DNA of 64,000 nt, taken from contig CALFBB010000003.1 of assembly GCA_937944885.1 (NCBI GenBank), positions 1 through 64,000 of the forward strand, read 5' to 3'. This DNA comes from an uncultured cyanobacterium. GTDB taxonomy: Bacteria > Cyanobacteriota > Cyanobacteriia > Thermostichales > Thermostichaceae. Numbering within the stretch: position 1 is the first letter of the stretch; each line of letters starts with the position of its first letter. Under the pieces are notes generated by a model. The model had not been told where the DNA came from. It saw only the letters and a program-made list of their open reading frames with translations, and searched no databases. Position numbers and translations under genes: made by a program. Positions 36,835 to 44,985 of this stretch are shown here, piece after piece.

Positions 36835-38079
36835 TTAGCGTCCCTCGACCAATGCCAGACTCGTATTGCGGTAGTAATGGCTGAGAATCTGCTGATAGGA
36901 ATAATCTTGGCTGGCCATGCCGGCAGCACCCCACTGGCTCATGCCCACCCCATGTCCGTAGCCCCGCCCCCGAATCTCAAAAAGCACCGGTAAAGATCCG
37001 GTCATGGGAGCCAAGCTAGCCGTAGTTGATACAGCACCGCGGGGGCTGATGGAAATCATGGTGCTGCGTAACCCCAGTAACCGACGAAACTCACCGGCAT
37101 TCAAGTCCTTGCTACCCTGCGACCCAACCAAACGTAACATCATTGCCCGTCCCCAAGGGGAGCTGCGCAATACCTCCACCGAGCGAATCGCCCCAATCCC
37201 AGAGGCTAGCTGCTGGATTTGCTGAGCGGGGATAGTGGCCGTCCAGCTAAATACAGGGGAGTTGTGATCAAAATCCGGCACCCCCTGTAGATAGGGGCGT
37301 GACTCCAGCCAAACATTCGCCGCATCATCGGTATGCCCCCCTGCAGAGGCATGGAAAACAGCATCGATTAGCTGTCCTTGGTAGGTGAGAACCTGTCCGG
37401 CAGTCTCGCGGGCTGCCGCTTGGGTACGGCTGGACTCGGCAGCCACCCCCTTGTAGACCTGCCAATCCACACCATTCCCCAGATCAAAAGGTTGGTTGGA
37501 GCGGCGGCTGCGATGGTAAAGCGCATAGGTTCGGGAGGCTACTGCCTGGGCCTTCAGGGCCTCAAGAGGGAAACGATGGCCCATCTCACTGCCCACCACA
37601 CTAGAAACATAATCATCCAACCCCACTTGATTGATGGCGATGACCCCACTCTCCCCTGGGATTATCTCCACCAAGCCGCGGTACCAGTGCTGGTCAATGA
37701 ACACCAGCCCCTCCGGCGATGTCGGCTGCAGGTAGAGGCGTTGTCCCTGCTGGCCAGCTAAGCTGACCCCTGCACCCGCACGGGTGGCCCGTAACGGTTG
37801 CATCGCTTGAACCTCAGCCAGAGGTTGCCCCTGGTCATTCAGCAGCCGGGCTCCCGTAGAGCTCCCGAGAGTCACCTGCGGCTTATTGACGGCAATGCCC
37901 ACCCGCAGCAATACGCGCGCCTGCACTGGGAAAGTCAGACACAGCCAGGCCCAAATCAGAAGGGCAATACCCTTCAACCAAGCGGACTGAGGATGGGATA
38001 GAAAATGAGAGGAAGGAGAAGAAAAGAGGGCAACAGGCACGCACCAGATCCTCAACATGAGCAACGACAGCCTGAGCAA
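36835..38079 (-). CDS. SpoIID/LytB domain protein
   Basis: The 414-residue protein has a hydrophobic N-terminal segment (LKGIALLIWAWLCLTFPVQA) that looks like a signal peptide or anchor. The SpoIID domain carries GLDDYVSSVVGSEMGHRFPLEALKAQAVASRTYALYHR, and the C-terminus has GRGYGHGVGMSQWGAAGMA. SpoIID-type proteins cleave glycan strands lacking stem peptides. Outside sporulators the role is peptidoglycan remodelling. ATG 38058 is an alternative start. Confidence 0.9.
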   Translation of the reverse strand: MLRLSLLMLRIWCVPVALFSSPSSHFLSHPQSAWLKGIALLIWAWLCLTFPVQARVLLRVGIAVNKPQVTLGSSTGARLLNDQGQPLAEVQAMQPLRATRAGAGVSLAGQQGQRLYLQPTSPEGLVFIDQHWYRGLVEIIPGESGVIAINQVGLDDYVSSVVGSEMGHRFPLEALKAQAVASRTYALYHRSRRSNQPFDLGNGVDWQVYKGVAAESSRTQAAARETAGQVLTYQGQLIDAVFHASAGGHTDDAANVWLESRPYLQGVPDFDHNSPVFSWTATIPAQQIQQLASGIGAIRSVEVLRSSPWGRAMMLRLVGSQGSKDLNAGEFRRLLGLRSTMISISPRGAVSTTASLAPMTGSLPVLFEIRGRGYGHGVGMSQWGAAGMASQDYSYQQILSHYYRNTSLALVEGR

Positions 38080-38250
38080 TGGGCGCAGAAATGAATGTTA
38101 GGAATCAAAAGATGGACAGGTAGGCCGGACAGGTAGGGGCTCTTGGAGGGGTGCAACCCACCTCAAGAACCACAGGAGAGTAGTGGTCAGACCCGTTATG
38201 ACAGTATCAAAAACATCCTGCAGATGCACGACCCTAACCGGACAAAATCA

Positions 38251-38805
38251 CTAGGGATGGGGTGGGATCCCTCGCAAATGGGAGAACCACTGCAGCAGCA
38301 GTTGCCGACACTCTGCCTCGCAAACCCCGCCGATCACCTCCGGACAATGGAAGCTAGCGCCGGATGCAGGCAAATTCAGCACACTGCGCAACGCGCCGGC
38401 CTTGGGGTCATCAGTGCCGTAGATCACCTGAGCCAGTCGAGATTGGCTGATCGCCCCGGCACACATTGGACAGGGTTCGAGGGTCACATATAACCGACAG
38501 CCCCACAGTTGCCAGTCTCCCAAGCGTTGGCCTGCTTGGCGCAAAGCCAGAATCTCGGCATGGGCCGTGGGATCCCGATCCCGTTCTCGTCGATTGCCAC
38601 TGAGGGCTAACAACTCTTCTCCTGGGCCGACCACCAGGGCTGCCACAGGAATTTCGCCGGCCTCCCCTGCTGCTTGAGCCGTCTCAAGAGCCAACTGCAT
38701 CCAGGCGCGATGGACTTGCCAGGGATCCCGACCACCTGGCTGTAAGGCGTTGGGGAAATTGCCCTTAGTCCTGATCATTTTCAGCCTTTCGAGCACTAGC
38801 GTCAT
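38251..38805 (-). CDS. tadA: tRNA-specific adenosine deaminase TadA
   Basis: TadA converts the wobble adenosine of tRNA-Arg(ACG) to inosine. The zinc-site motifs are clear: HAEILALRQA, with His and the proton-shuttling Glu, and PCPMCAGAI with two cysteines. The product of 184 residues has an N-terminal extension before the core deaminase; starts nearer the core are possible. It is an essential, usually single-copy gene. Confidence 0.93.
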   Translation of the reverse strand: MTLVLERLKMIRTKGNFPNALQPGGRDPWQVHRAWMQLALETAQAAGEAGEIPVAALVVGPGEELLALSGNRRERDRDPTAHAEILALRQAGQRLGDWQLWGCRLYVTLEPCPMCAGAISQSRLAQVIYGTDDPKAGALRSVLNLPASGASFHCPEVIGGVCEAECRQLLLQWFSHLRGIPPHP

Positions 38806-38978
38806 CTTCCAGATTTGCTAGCTTGATCACAGGTGGCCCCGCTAAATGAAAGTATCAAGAAATATCAAGAGAAATATTAAGTGTGGGTTAGGCTAGCCGA
38901 CAGGGAACCCGTGCCTGCTAGCTGCTTACAGTTTCTGCTTTTTCATCGGCATTGCACAGCTTTGGGAGGAATCGAATC

Positions 38979-40199
38979 ATGGTGCGGATTCTACGACACA
39001 CACTTCTGGCGATGATTTTGTTCGGTGGAGGCGTTGCGGGTGGAGTCTGGCTCTCGTCTCGCGCTGGGCAAGAATGGTTGCAGCAAAACCCTATAACTGC
39101 TTGGACGCAGCGGGCTACGAAAGAGGTGCCATCTCGCCTACCTCAGGCTGGGCCTCGTTCTGCTGATGTTGTTCGACCTTCCAACTTCATTGCTGCGGTT
39201 GCCGAAGAAGTGGGGCCGGCGGTAGTGCGTATTGATGCGACTCGCACAGTGGCACGGGTGGTCAACCCTGAGCTGTTTAACCAGCCCCTGTTCCGCCGCT
39301 TCTTTGGGGATCAAATCCCACAGCTGCCGCAGGAGTTTCAGCGGGAAGGGACGGGCTCCGGCTTCATCATCGATGCCAACGGTTTGATTATCACCAATGC
39401 CCATGTGGTGGAGGGCAGCGAGCGGGTCACGGTGCATTTGCTGGACGGGCGCACTTTTGAGGGGGAAGTGAAAGGTTCTGACCCGATTACAGATATAGCT
39501 GTGATCAAGATCGAGGGTGAAGATTTGCCCACCGTGACCTTAGGAGATTCCGACCAGGTGCGACCCGGGGATTGGGCGATTGCTATCGGTAACCCACTGG
39601 GTCTGGATAACACGGTTACGGCCGGGATCATTAGTGCGGTGGGCCGTTCCTCCGGTCAAATTGGGGCTGCCAACAAGCGAGTGGCCTTTCTGCAGACGGA
39701 TGCAGCCATTAACCCCGGCAACTCCGGTGGCCCCCTCTTGGATGCCGAAGGTCGTGTGATTGGGGTGAACACGGCCATTTTCCAACGGGCCCAGAGCGTT
39801 GGTTTCTCCATTCCCATCAACCGGGCGATGGAAATTGCCGAACAACTGATCAGCACCGGTCGTGTCGATCACGCTTTCCTCGGTATTCGCATGATCACCC
39901 TTAGCCCACAAGTGGTTGAGCGCCTCAACCGGGATCCACAGCGTCCTATCACCCTAACCGTACAGGAGGGAGTTTTGATTGGACAAGTGATCCCTGGTTC
40001 TCCAGCTGAGCAAATCGGTTTACAGGAGGGCGATGTGATTATCCAGATCAACGATCAGCCCATCCGCGATGCGGAGCAAGTTCAGCAGCTGGTAGAGGCG
40101 ACTGGCGTAGGCAATACCCTCACTGTGCGGGTGAACCGGGGCGGACGGGAGCAATCCTTTGAAGTCAGAACCGGGGTACTGCCTGCTGACTCCCGGTGA
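38979..40199 (+). CDS. HtrA/Deg-family serine protease
   Basis: This trypsin-like periplasmic or thylakoid-lumen protease performs quality control of envelope proteins. The product of about 406 residues starts with a signal-anchor (LLAMILFGGGVAGGVWLSS). The catalytic triad is H (TNAHVV, about 141), D (TDIAVIKI, about 171) and S (NPGNSGGPLLD, about 248). A C-terminal PDZ domain carries VLIGQVIPGSPAEQIGLQEGDVI. ATG 38979, preceded by GGGAGGAA, is preferred over the TTG at 38952. It could be HhoA, HhoB or HtrA; I do not choose. Confidence 0.93.
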   Translation: MVRILRHTLLAMILFGGGVAGGVWLSSRAGQEWLQQNPITAWTQRATKEVPSRLPQAGPRSADVVRPSNFIAAVAEEVGPAVVRIDATRTVARVVNPELFNQPLFRRFFGDQIPQLPQEFQREGTGSGFIIDANGLIITNAHVVEGSERVTVHLLDGRTFEGEVKGSDPITDIAVIKIEGEDLPTVTLGDSDQVRPGDWAIAIGNPLGLDNTVTAGIISAVGRSSGQIGAANKRVAFLQTDAAINPGNSGGPLLDAEGRVIGVNTAIFQRAQSVGFSIPINRAMEIAEQLISTGRVDHAFLGIRMITLSPQVVERLNRDPQRPITLTVQEGVLIGQVIPGSPAEQIGLQEGDVIIQINDQPIRDAEQVQQLVEATGVGNTLTVRVNRGGREQSFEVRTGVLPADSR

Positions 40200-40204
40200 G
40201 TTTT

Positions 40205-40231
40205 CTGCCGGTTGGAGCGCAGGGCCGGCAG
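40205..40231 (+). terminator. Hairpin after the HtrA-family gene
   Basis: CTGCCGG and CCGGCAG form a perfect 7-bp stem with a 13-base loop, 5 bases after the stop codon. No T-run follows, so it may be a weak terminator or an mRNA-end stabiliser. Confidence 0.45.
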
Positions 40232-40235
40232 AGAC

Positions 40236-40323
40236 CTCAAGAGGTTAAGACGCAGGAAATCCCTGAGGCAACCCAGGGAGTCTCCACGCAGATTTGTTTG
40301 GATTGGTGTAGAGAGGATGTCAA
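40236..40323 (+). mobile_element. IS200/IS605 right-end-like remnant, copy A
   Basis: The segment begins CTCAAGAGGTTAAGA, continues GCAGGAAATCCCTG, has an imperfect hairpin (TCCCTG...CAGGGA) and ends GGATGTCAA. It is closely similar to the segment at 44891-44970. The arrangement of GCAGGAA, hairpin and GATGTCAA resembles the 3' end of TnpB-encoding IS200/IS605 elements. No transposase gene remains. The family link is from memory of such ends, not a search. Confidence 0.55.
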
Positions 40324-40351
40324 TGTGCAGGGAAAGTCAAGGCTGCTGCAC

Positions 40352-40837
40352 CTAGTGACCATGGGCTAGGAGATTCGGATGAAAAGGCTGTAAAGTCTCT
40401 TGAAACGGTATCCCGCTGCAGGTTAACCAATCCCGCAGGGGAGCATCTGACAACACCAGGATCTGCCCTGCTGGGGAAATCTGGACCGGTCGATGCCAGT
40501 TTCCCATTTGGTGGAGAACCTGTCCCATTTGCATCAGATTCTCAGGTTGGACTAGGAGTACAGGCTCTGCTTGAGCCTGAACGCGAATTTGCCGCTGCTT
40601 ATCTACATAGAGCAGATCCCCGTCATGGAGATGGGTGCCGCGGGGCAACATCAATTGCAGCTCACTGCCTTGATCACTGACTAGCCGTTGTCGGGAGCGC
40701 TGCCGGTCATGCCAGGAGAGAGTAACCACCTCAAGGCGGCGTGGGATCCCATCCTTAGGTTCATCCGGCAGCTGTAACACGGTAAGGGTTGTTCCATGCC
40801 TACCTTCAGCTAGGGGAGTATAGGACTCTTCGGACAT
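40352..40837 (-). CDS. ureE: Urease accessory protein UreE
   Basis: UreE is the nickel chaperone that delivers Ni to apo-urease. The product of about 161 residues has RLVSDQGSELQLMLPRGTHLHDGDLLY in its N-terminal domain and the metal-binding-domain motif HQMGNWHRPVQI, which keeps the conserved His. The C-terminus ends HPNLLAHGH, a reduced version of the usual His-rich tail. ATG 40837 shares a base with the upstream gene's TGA, implying translational coupling. No other urease gene is in the window. Confidence 0.88.
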   Translation of the reverse strand: MSEESYTPLAEGRHGTTLTVLQLPDEPKDGIPRRLEVVTLSWHDRQRSRQRLVSDQGSELQLMLPRGTHLHDGDLLYVDKQRQIRVQAQAEPVLLVQPENLMQMGQVLHQMGNWHRPVQISPAGQILVLSDAPLRDWLTCSGIPFQETLQPFHPNLLAHGH

Positions 40838-41181
40838 CAAACAGACTCCAGATATTGGTTGAGATCCTCTTGCAAACGAGACAGATCCACCTCCGTAGAC
40901 AGACGCAGCAATGGGGTTTTCAAGGTCACCAATACCTTGGCAGCATGGGGACCCGGCCAGATATTAGGGTTACAAAATACCTCTAGGTTCAGCTCTTGTG
41001 CAGAATGACGAAACTCCACAGGCGGTTGAGGTTGCTGTCGGGGGCGGCCGGGATGGAGCTGGAAGCGTTCTAAGAGGGTACCCAGAGCCTGCCGCAACTG
41101 CAGCGCAGCCTGAGGGGAAAGGGAAAAACTGGCCGACCCGCTTGCGAAGTTAAGGACAAACTGAGGAGAATAGAGGGTCAT
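40837..41181 (-). CDS. Uncharacterised protein coupled to ureE
   Basis: This 114-residue product has no family I recognise. It begins MTLYSPQFVLNFASGSASFSLSPQAALQLRQAL and ends with an amphipathic LSTEVDLSRLQEDLNQYLE. No membrane segment is evident. Its stop overlaps the ureE start (TGATG), so the two are cotranscribed and probably translationally coupled. Context alone would suggest a link to urease maturation or metal handling, but this is inference. Confidence 0.7.
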   Translation of the reverse strand: MTLYSPQFVLNFASGSASFSLSPQAALQLRQALGTLLERFQLHPGRPRQQPQPPVEFRHSAQELNLEVFCNPNIWPGPHAAKVLVTLKTPLLRLSTEVDLSRLQEDLNQYLESV

Positions 41182-41208
41182 AAAGGCCCGTATCGCGGGA
41201 GGGCAGAA

Positions 41209-41535
41209 TTGGATAACAACAACATCTTACGTCAGCTACTGCTGATGGGTGTGGGTACAACCGCCCTGTTGGCGGAGCAATTGAAGAAGGCCGCCGATGA
41301 TCTGGTGCAGAAGGGGCAACTCAACCCAGAAGATGCATCGAATGTGATCAACAGCTTGCTCAACCAGGTAAAGTCGGAACAAAGCAACCTAGAATCCTAC
41401 ATTCAACGGCAGGTGCGCAACGTCCTACAGGATTTGGGAGTACCGCGCCAGTCGGAAATGGATGAACTGCGGGGGCGGCTGGATCGGCTGGAGCGACAGG
41501 TGCGCAATTTGGAAAATCAGGTTTACCGTAGGTGA
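41209..41535 (+). CDS. Phasin-like coiled-coil protein
   Basis: The 108-residue protein begins [36 protein letters not shown], resembling phasin-family polyhydroxyalkanoate-granule-associated helical proteins. It ends with a heptad-like coiled coil ([23 protein letters not shown]). The start is TTG at 41209, preceded by GGGAGGG; ATG 41248 is the alternative. It is divergent from the ureE-coupled gene with only 27 bases between starts, and leuD begins 25 bases after its stop. Confidence 0.72.
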   Translation: MDNNNILRQLLLMGVGTTALLAEQLKKAADDLVQKGQLNPEDASNVINSLLNQVKSEQSNLESYIQRQVRNVLQDLGVPRQSEMDELRGRLDRLERQVRNLENQVYRR

Positions 41536-41560
41536 GTCTTCCAGGTTCAAAGTTACCCCC

Positions 41561-42163
41561 ATGCCAAGTGAAGTCTTGACCATAACCGGGCGCGGGATCC
41601 CACTCTTAGGTAATGACATCGATACGGATCGGATTATCCCGGCTCGCTTCTTAAGGTGCGTTACTTTTGAGGGCCTAGGCCAGCATGTCTTTGCGGATGA
41701 CCGCGCCCAAAGTCAAGGATGCCATCCCTTTGATCAGCCCCAGTACCAAGGGGCAGAGATTTTGGTGGTCAACGCCAACTTTGGTTGTGGTTCCAGCCGT
41801 GAACATGCCCCCCAGGCGCTGGCAAAATGGGGCATCCGCGCCATTCTGGGAGAGAGCTTTGCTGAGATTTTCTTCGGGAATTGTCTGGCCATGGGGATCC
41901 CCTGTGTAACCATCAGGGCGGAGGTGGCTCAAACTCTGCAAATGCAGATTACCACCCAGCCGCAGTTGCTCCTGACGCTGGACCTATTGACCAAGCAAGT
42001 CAGCTGGCAGGATCATACAGCACCTGTGGATTTACCGGAGGGATCCCGGCAAATGTTGATCCAGGGCACCTGGGATGCAACTGGACAATTGTTGGCAGCT
42101 CAAGAGCAAGTCAAACAAGTGGCAGCCTCTTTGCCCTATGTGCGTTGGCAGCAGGCCGGTTAA
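41561..42163 (+). CDS. leuD: 3-isopropylmalate dehydratase small subunit
   Basis: LeuD is the small subunit of isopropylmalate isomerase in leucine synthesis and pairs with LeuC to form a [4Fe-4S] enzyme. The 200-residue product has the swivelling-domain motifs [30 protein letters not shown] and [15 protein letters not shown]. The track frame begins at 41462; ATG 41561 is the family start. leuC is not adjacent. Confidence 0.94.
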   Translation: MPSEVLTITGRGIPLLGNDIDTDRIIPARFLRCVTFEGLGQHVFADDRAQSQGCHPFDQPQYQGAEILVVNANFGCGSSREHAPQALAKWGIRAILGESFAEIFFGNCLAMGIPCVTIRAEVAQTLQMQITTQPQLLLTLDLLTKQVSWQDHTAPVDLPEGSRQMLIQGTWDATGQLLAAQEQVKQVAASLPYVRWQQAG

Positions 42164-42168
42164 AACCC

Positions 42169-43239
42169 TTGAGAACCCTACCCGATACCTACAGCTGGTT
42201 GGGCACCGCCGACCCGGAGTTTTTGGATCTGGCCATCCGGGAAATTGAGGCAGCGGATCCCCAGGCTACCGTCTGCCGACTCGAGGGTGCTCCCGGTCTG
42301 GTGTGGGTGGGTGGCCGGTGCTCTTTTGCCGCTCTAGCCGAGGCTTGGCAGGCGGTACCCCCGATTTTTCTGCGCCACCTTTGCCCCATTCACCAGGAGT
42401 ACCTTTTTCCAGAGGGATCCCTGGGTGCACTGACCTTGGCAGATAGCCTGTTGGCGAGCATCCATCCTGACTTGACCTTTTCTGTCCAGACGCGCTTGTT
42501 CGGGAAGCTGAATCTCAGGCCTTTCCAGGTCAATCAAGCTTTGGCAGAACAGGTGATCTCAGCTACCGGTGCTCCTCTAGAGGTCAAAGATCCGCAGCAA
42601 ATTCTCTCGGTGTTGATCTTGGCCTTGGCAGACGGGATCCGGGTGTACATTGGTCTATCCCACGCAAGGCAAAACCTTTCCAATTGGGCGGGTGGGATCC
42701 ACCGTTTCCGCCGCGATCCGGGGCAAATCAGCCGGGCAGAATGGAAGCTGCTAGAGGCCATCCAGGTGTTTCAGATACCAACAGTAGCAGGAGGCCGAGC
42801 CTTGGACTTAGGGGCGGCTCCGGGGGGATGGACCCGGGTGCTGCGGCAGCATGGCCAGGAGGTTACAGCTGTGGATCCAGCAGAGCTGGACAGACGCCTA
42901 GCCCAGGATCCCGGTATTCATCACTATCGCCTCAGCGCCCAAGCCTATCTGGACCGTCATCCTGGCCGGTTTCACCTCATCCTTAACGATATGCGCATGG
43001 ATAGCCGTGATTCGGCCCGGTTGATGGTCAATTTTGCCCCTCACCTAGAACCCGGAGGGGCTGGGGTGATGACCCTGAAACTACCCAGCCACCACCGCCT
43101 ACAGGTTCTCCAGCAAGCTCTCCGCATTCTTCAGGGAGCCTTTCCGGTTGTCAAAGCCCGCCACCTCTTTCACAACCGCAGTGAGGTGACGGTGTACCTG
43201 CAAACTTTAGCAACAGAAGATTTGCCTCTACCCCTCTAG
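42169..43239 (+). CDS. FtsJ-like (RlmM-type) RNA 2'-O-methyltransferase
   Basis: The product of about 356 residues has a THUMP-like N-terminal half and a C-terminal Rossmann methyltransferase domain with the SAM motif ALDLGAAPGGWTRVLRQHGQEVTAVDP. NDMRMDS and VMTLKLP match positions of the catalytic Lys-Asp-Lys-Glu tetrad of the FtsJ fold. It resembles RlmM, which methylates 23S rRNA. The track frame from 41881 overlaps leuD entirely; an in-frame TTG at 42169, five bases after the leuD stop, is the likely start. Confidence 0.82.
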   Translation: MRTLPDTYSWLGTADPEFLDLAIREIEAADPQATVCRLEGAPGLVWVGGRCSFAALAEAWQAVPPIFLRHLCPIHQEYLFPEGSLGALTLADSLLASIHPDLTFSVQTRLFGKLNLRPFQVNQALAEQVISATGAPLEVKDPQQILSVLILALADGIRVYIGLSHARQNLSNWAGGIHRFRRDPGQISRAEWKLLEAIQVFQIPTVAGGRALDLGAAPGGWTRVLRQHGQEVTAVDPAELDRRLAQDPGIHHYRLSAQAYLDRHPGRFHLILNDMRMDSRDSARLMVNFAPHLEPGGAGVMTLKLPSHHRLQVLQQALRILQGAFPVVKARHLFHNRSEVTVYLQTLATEDLPLPL

Positions 43240-43291
43240 GGATGTCCAGGTCTAGGGATGTCCAGGGCCATGGTAATCTCCAATGGCAATC

Positions 43292-43486
43292 TCAATCGGC
43301 AGTTTCGACCAGGCGAATCTCGCGGCGAAGAACCATCTGGCGGATGGAATCAAGCAGCTGGACTTCTTCAGGCGAGATTTTGCCATCGGCTCGGATAGCC
43401 GTTACAATCTGCTCCATTTCCATACGGGTGAGCTTCTTGTCTTCCAAAGCTCGATCCACCAACTCTCGCAGTTGCAGGAACTCCAT
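43292..43486 (-). CDS. Small TerB-like or EF-hand-like protein of unknown function
   Basis: The 64-residue acidic helical protein begins MEFLQLRELVDRALEDKKLT and contains RADGKISPEEVQLLDSI, a segment reminiscent of TerB or EF-hand loops. GAGGAG precedes the ATG by about a dozen bases. It is convergent with the methyltransferase gene. The function is unknown. Confidence 0.7.
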   Translation of the reverse strand: MEFLQLRELVDRALEDKKLTRMEMEQIVTAIRADGKISPEEVQLLDSIRQMVLRREIRLVETAD

Positions 43487-43601
43487 GTTGCGGCTGCTCC
43501 TCTATCACTGAGCCTAGGTTAAACGACCCCGGCAAAGATCCGGCTCAAGTGCAAGATTCTCTTCAGGTATTCTTAGAAAAAGTGTACTGAAGAGAGGATT
43601 T

Positions 43602-43850
43602 ATGGCTGGCTCGGATCTCGGTGCTGTTGTGGGTAATCAGGCGGGGCACGACTGTGCCACCCTTTGCAGAGATGGGTGTGTCCTGGGGGAGGCTTGTCCT
43701 CACCGGGAAGCGGCTCGCCAAGCAGTTGCTTTTGTTATGAGTACCGACTGGGATACGTTGATGAGTATTGCCGAATCCAAGAATTTACCTACCCAGGAAT
43801 CAGATCCTCTCAAGGCTTTGGATGCCTACTTTCCTGGTTCCCAACCTTGA
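43602..43850 (+). CDS. Small cysteine-containing protein of unknown function
   Basis: The 82-residue product has an N-terminal cysteine cluster, GHDCATLCRDGCVLGEACPHREA, possibly metal- or cluster-binding. A helical C-terminal half follows (STDWDTLMSIAESKNLP). AGAGAGG precedes the ATG. I do not recognise a characterised family. Confidence 0.62.
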   Translation: MAGSDLGAVVGNQAGHDCATLCRDGCVLGEACPHREAARQAVAFVMSTDWDTLMSIAESKNLPTQESDPLKALDAYFPGSQP

Positions 43851-43941
43851 GTTAGGCTGCACCACTCGTGACAAGGGGATCCCGGCTAAGGTCAGGAGGA
43901 TTTTTTGGGTCATACTAGAGGCAACGAGATCCTCAAATGCT

Positions 43942-44355
43942 ATGGTTTTGCCCTGGATCATTCTCGGACTGGTTTTAATTGCAGCGGAGTTGTTTTTGCC
44001 CGAGTTGGTGGCCGGATCTGTAGGCTTGGCAGCACTTGTGGCAGGATCTTTAGCTTATCTAGGGTTGCCGATTTGGGTACAGTTCTGTGGCTGGATCGGC
44101 ATGTCAGTTTTATTTGTTATCTTTACCCGCCGACTGGTGCCACAGAGCTCAGCTCAGCTAGAAGAATCCCGTGAGGCGCGGTCAGTGACCGCTATTCCAG
44201 CCGGTGGGCGGGGTCGAGTGTCTTACCTGGGCTCCACCTGGAATGCTAGGTGCAGCATCCCCGGCTTGGAGATAAAAGCGGGGCAGGATCTGTACGTGGT
44301 GGAACGGCAAGGCAATACCTTGATTGTGATACCAGCCAAGATGCTGAAATCCTGA
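43942..44355 (+). CDS. NfeD-like membrane protein
   Basis: The product of 137 residues has two or three N-terminal membrane helices (MVLPWIILGLVLIAAELFLPELVAGSVGLAALVAG). A C-terminal OB-fold domain follows, with GGRGRVSYLGSTWNARC and GQDLYVVERQGNTLIVIP. NfeD-family proteins partner with stomatin-like proteins in membrane quality control. The track frame starts at 43768, but ATG 43942 gives the family start. No stomatin gene is adjacent. Confidence 0.86.
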   Translation: MVLPWIILGLVLIAAELFLPELVAGSVGLAALVAGSLAYLGLPIWVQFCGWIGMSVLFVIFTRRLVPQSSAQLEESREARSVTAIPAGGRGRVSYLGSTWNARCSIPGLEIKAGQDLYVVERQGNTLIVIPAKMLKS

Positions 44356-44501
44356 ATCCCAAATGGCTCTTATTTTCAGCCCTAGCAGGTAGAGAATGGA
44401 TATTATTTGCCCGTGCGCCGGATTTCTTAGCCTCCGTGCCGGATCCCTGGATATGGGTGTGCATTAACGGCAAGAATCTGTCATAATCGCAAGAGCTAAA
44501 C

Positions 44502-44575
44502 CGGGATGTAGCGCAGCTTGGTAGCGCATCTGCTTTGGGAGCAGAGGGCCGCAGGTTCAAATCCTGTCATCCCGA
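44502..44575 (+). tRNA. tRNA-Pro(UGG)
   Basis: Acceptor CGGGATG pairs with CATCCCG, D stem GCGC with GCGC, and anticodon stem TCTGC with GCAGA. The loop TTTGGGA gives anticodon TGG for proline. The T loop is TTCAAAT and the discriminator is A. No CCA is encoded. Confidence 0.95.
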
Positions 44576-44811
44576 TCACAGTAGGTTCCCGAACCCAAAT
44601 GGAGTCTGTTGCATGGTTCAGTTGGTTGTGCCCAGCAGTGGCATACAGCCGTGGGTGCAGCCTGCCAAAGTATGGAGGAGCAATTGTGTACAGGCTAGCG
44701 GTAAAAGGCAAGGATAGGGATGGCTCATCCGGTAGACGGCCTAGGAACAACGGCTAAGACACCGGCAACCGGTAGAGAGCAAACCACAACGAATACTCAG
44801 ATCTGTCTGTG

Positions 44812-44970
44812 GGCAGCCAGTAAACGTTCAACAAAATGCCTGTGAAACGGGTCTGAGGGGAGTTGATGCTTTCCGCTTAGGCTTAGCTTGCTCAAGAGGT
44901 TAAGAAGCAGGAAATCCCTGGAGCAACCCAGGGAATCTCCACCCATAGATTTACAGGGAAAGGATGTCAA
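44812..44970 (+). mobile_element. IS200/IS605 remnant: decayed tnpB tail plus right end, copy B
   Basis: The part 44891-44970 is the counterpart of copy A and ends in the same GGATGTCAA. The sequence before it translates, with interrupting stops, as fragments such as MPVKR, GELMLSA and LAQEVKKQEIP, which look like the tail of a TnpB-type protein running into its 3' end. This is inference from pattern. No intact transposase exists. It lies between tRNA-Pro and the end of folC. Confidence 0.5.
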
Positions 44971-44985
44971 AGCGTCTTCCAATTC

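Noticed and set aside
41881-42168. N-terminal 96 codons of the track frame for the FtsJ-like gene
   Set aside because: They lie inside leuD in another frame. The family-like sequence starts only after the TTG at 42169.
44797-44982. 61-codon minus-strand frame downstream of tRNA-Pro
   Set aside because: It is the reverse reading of the IS200/IS605-like remnant.
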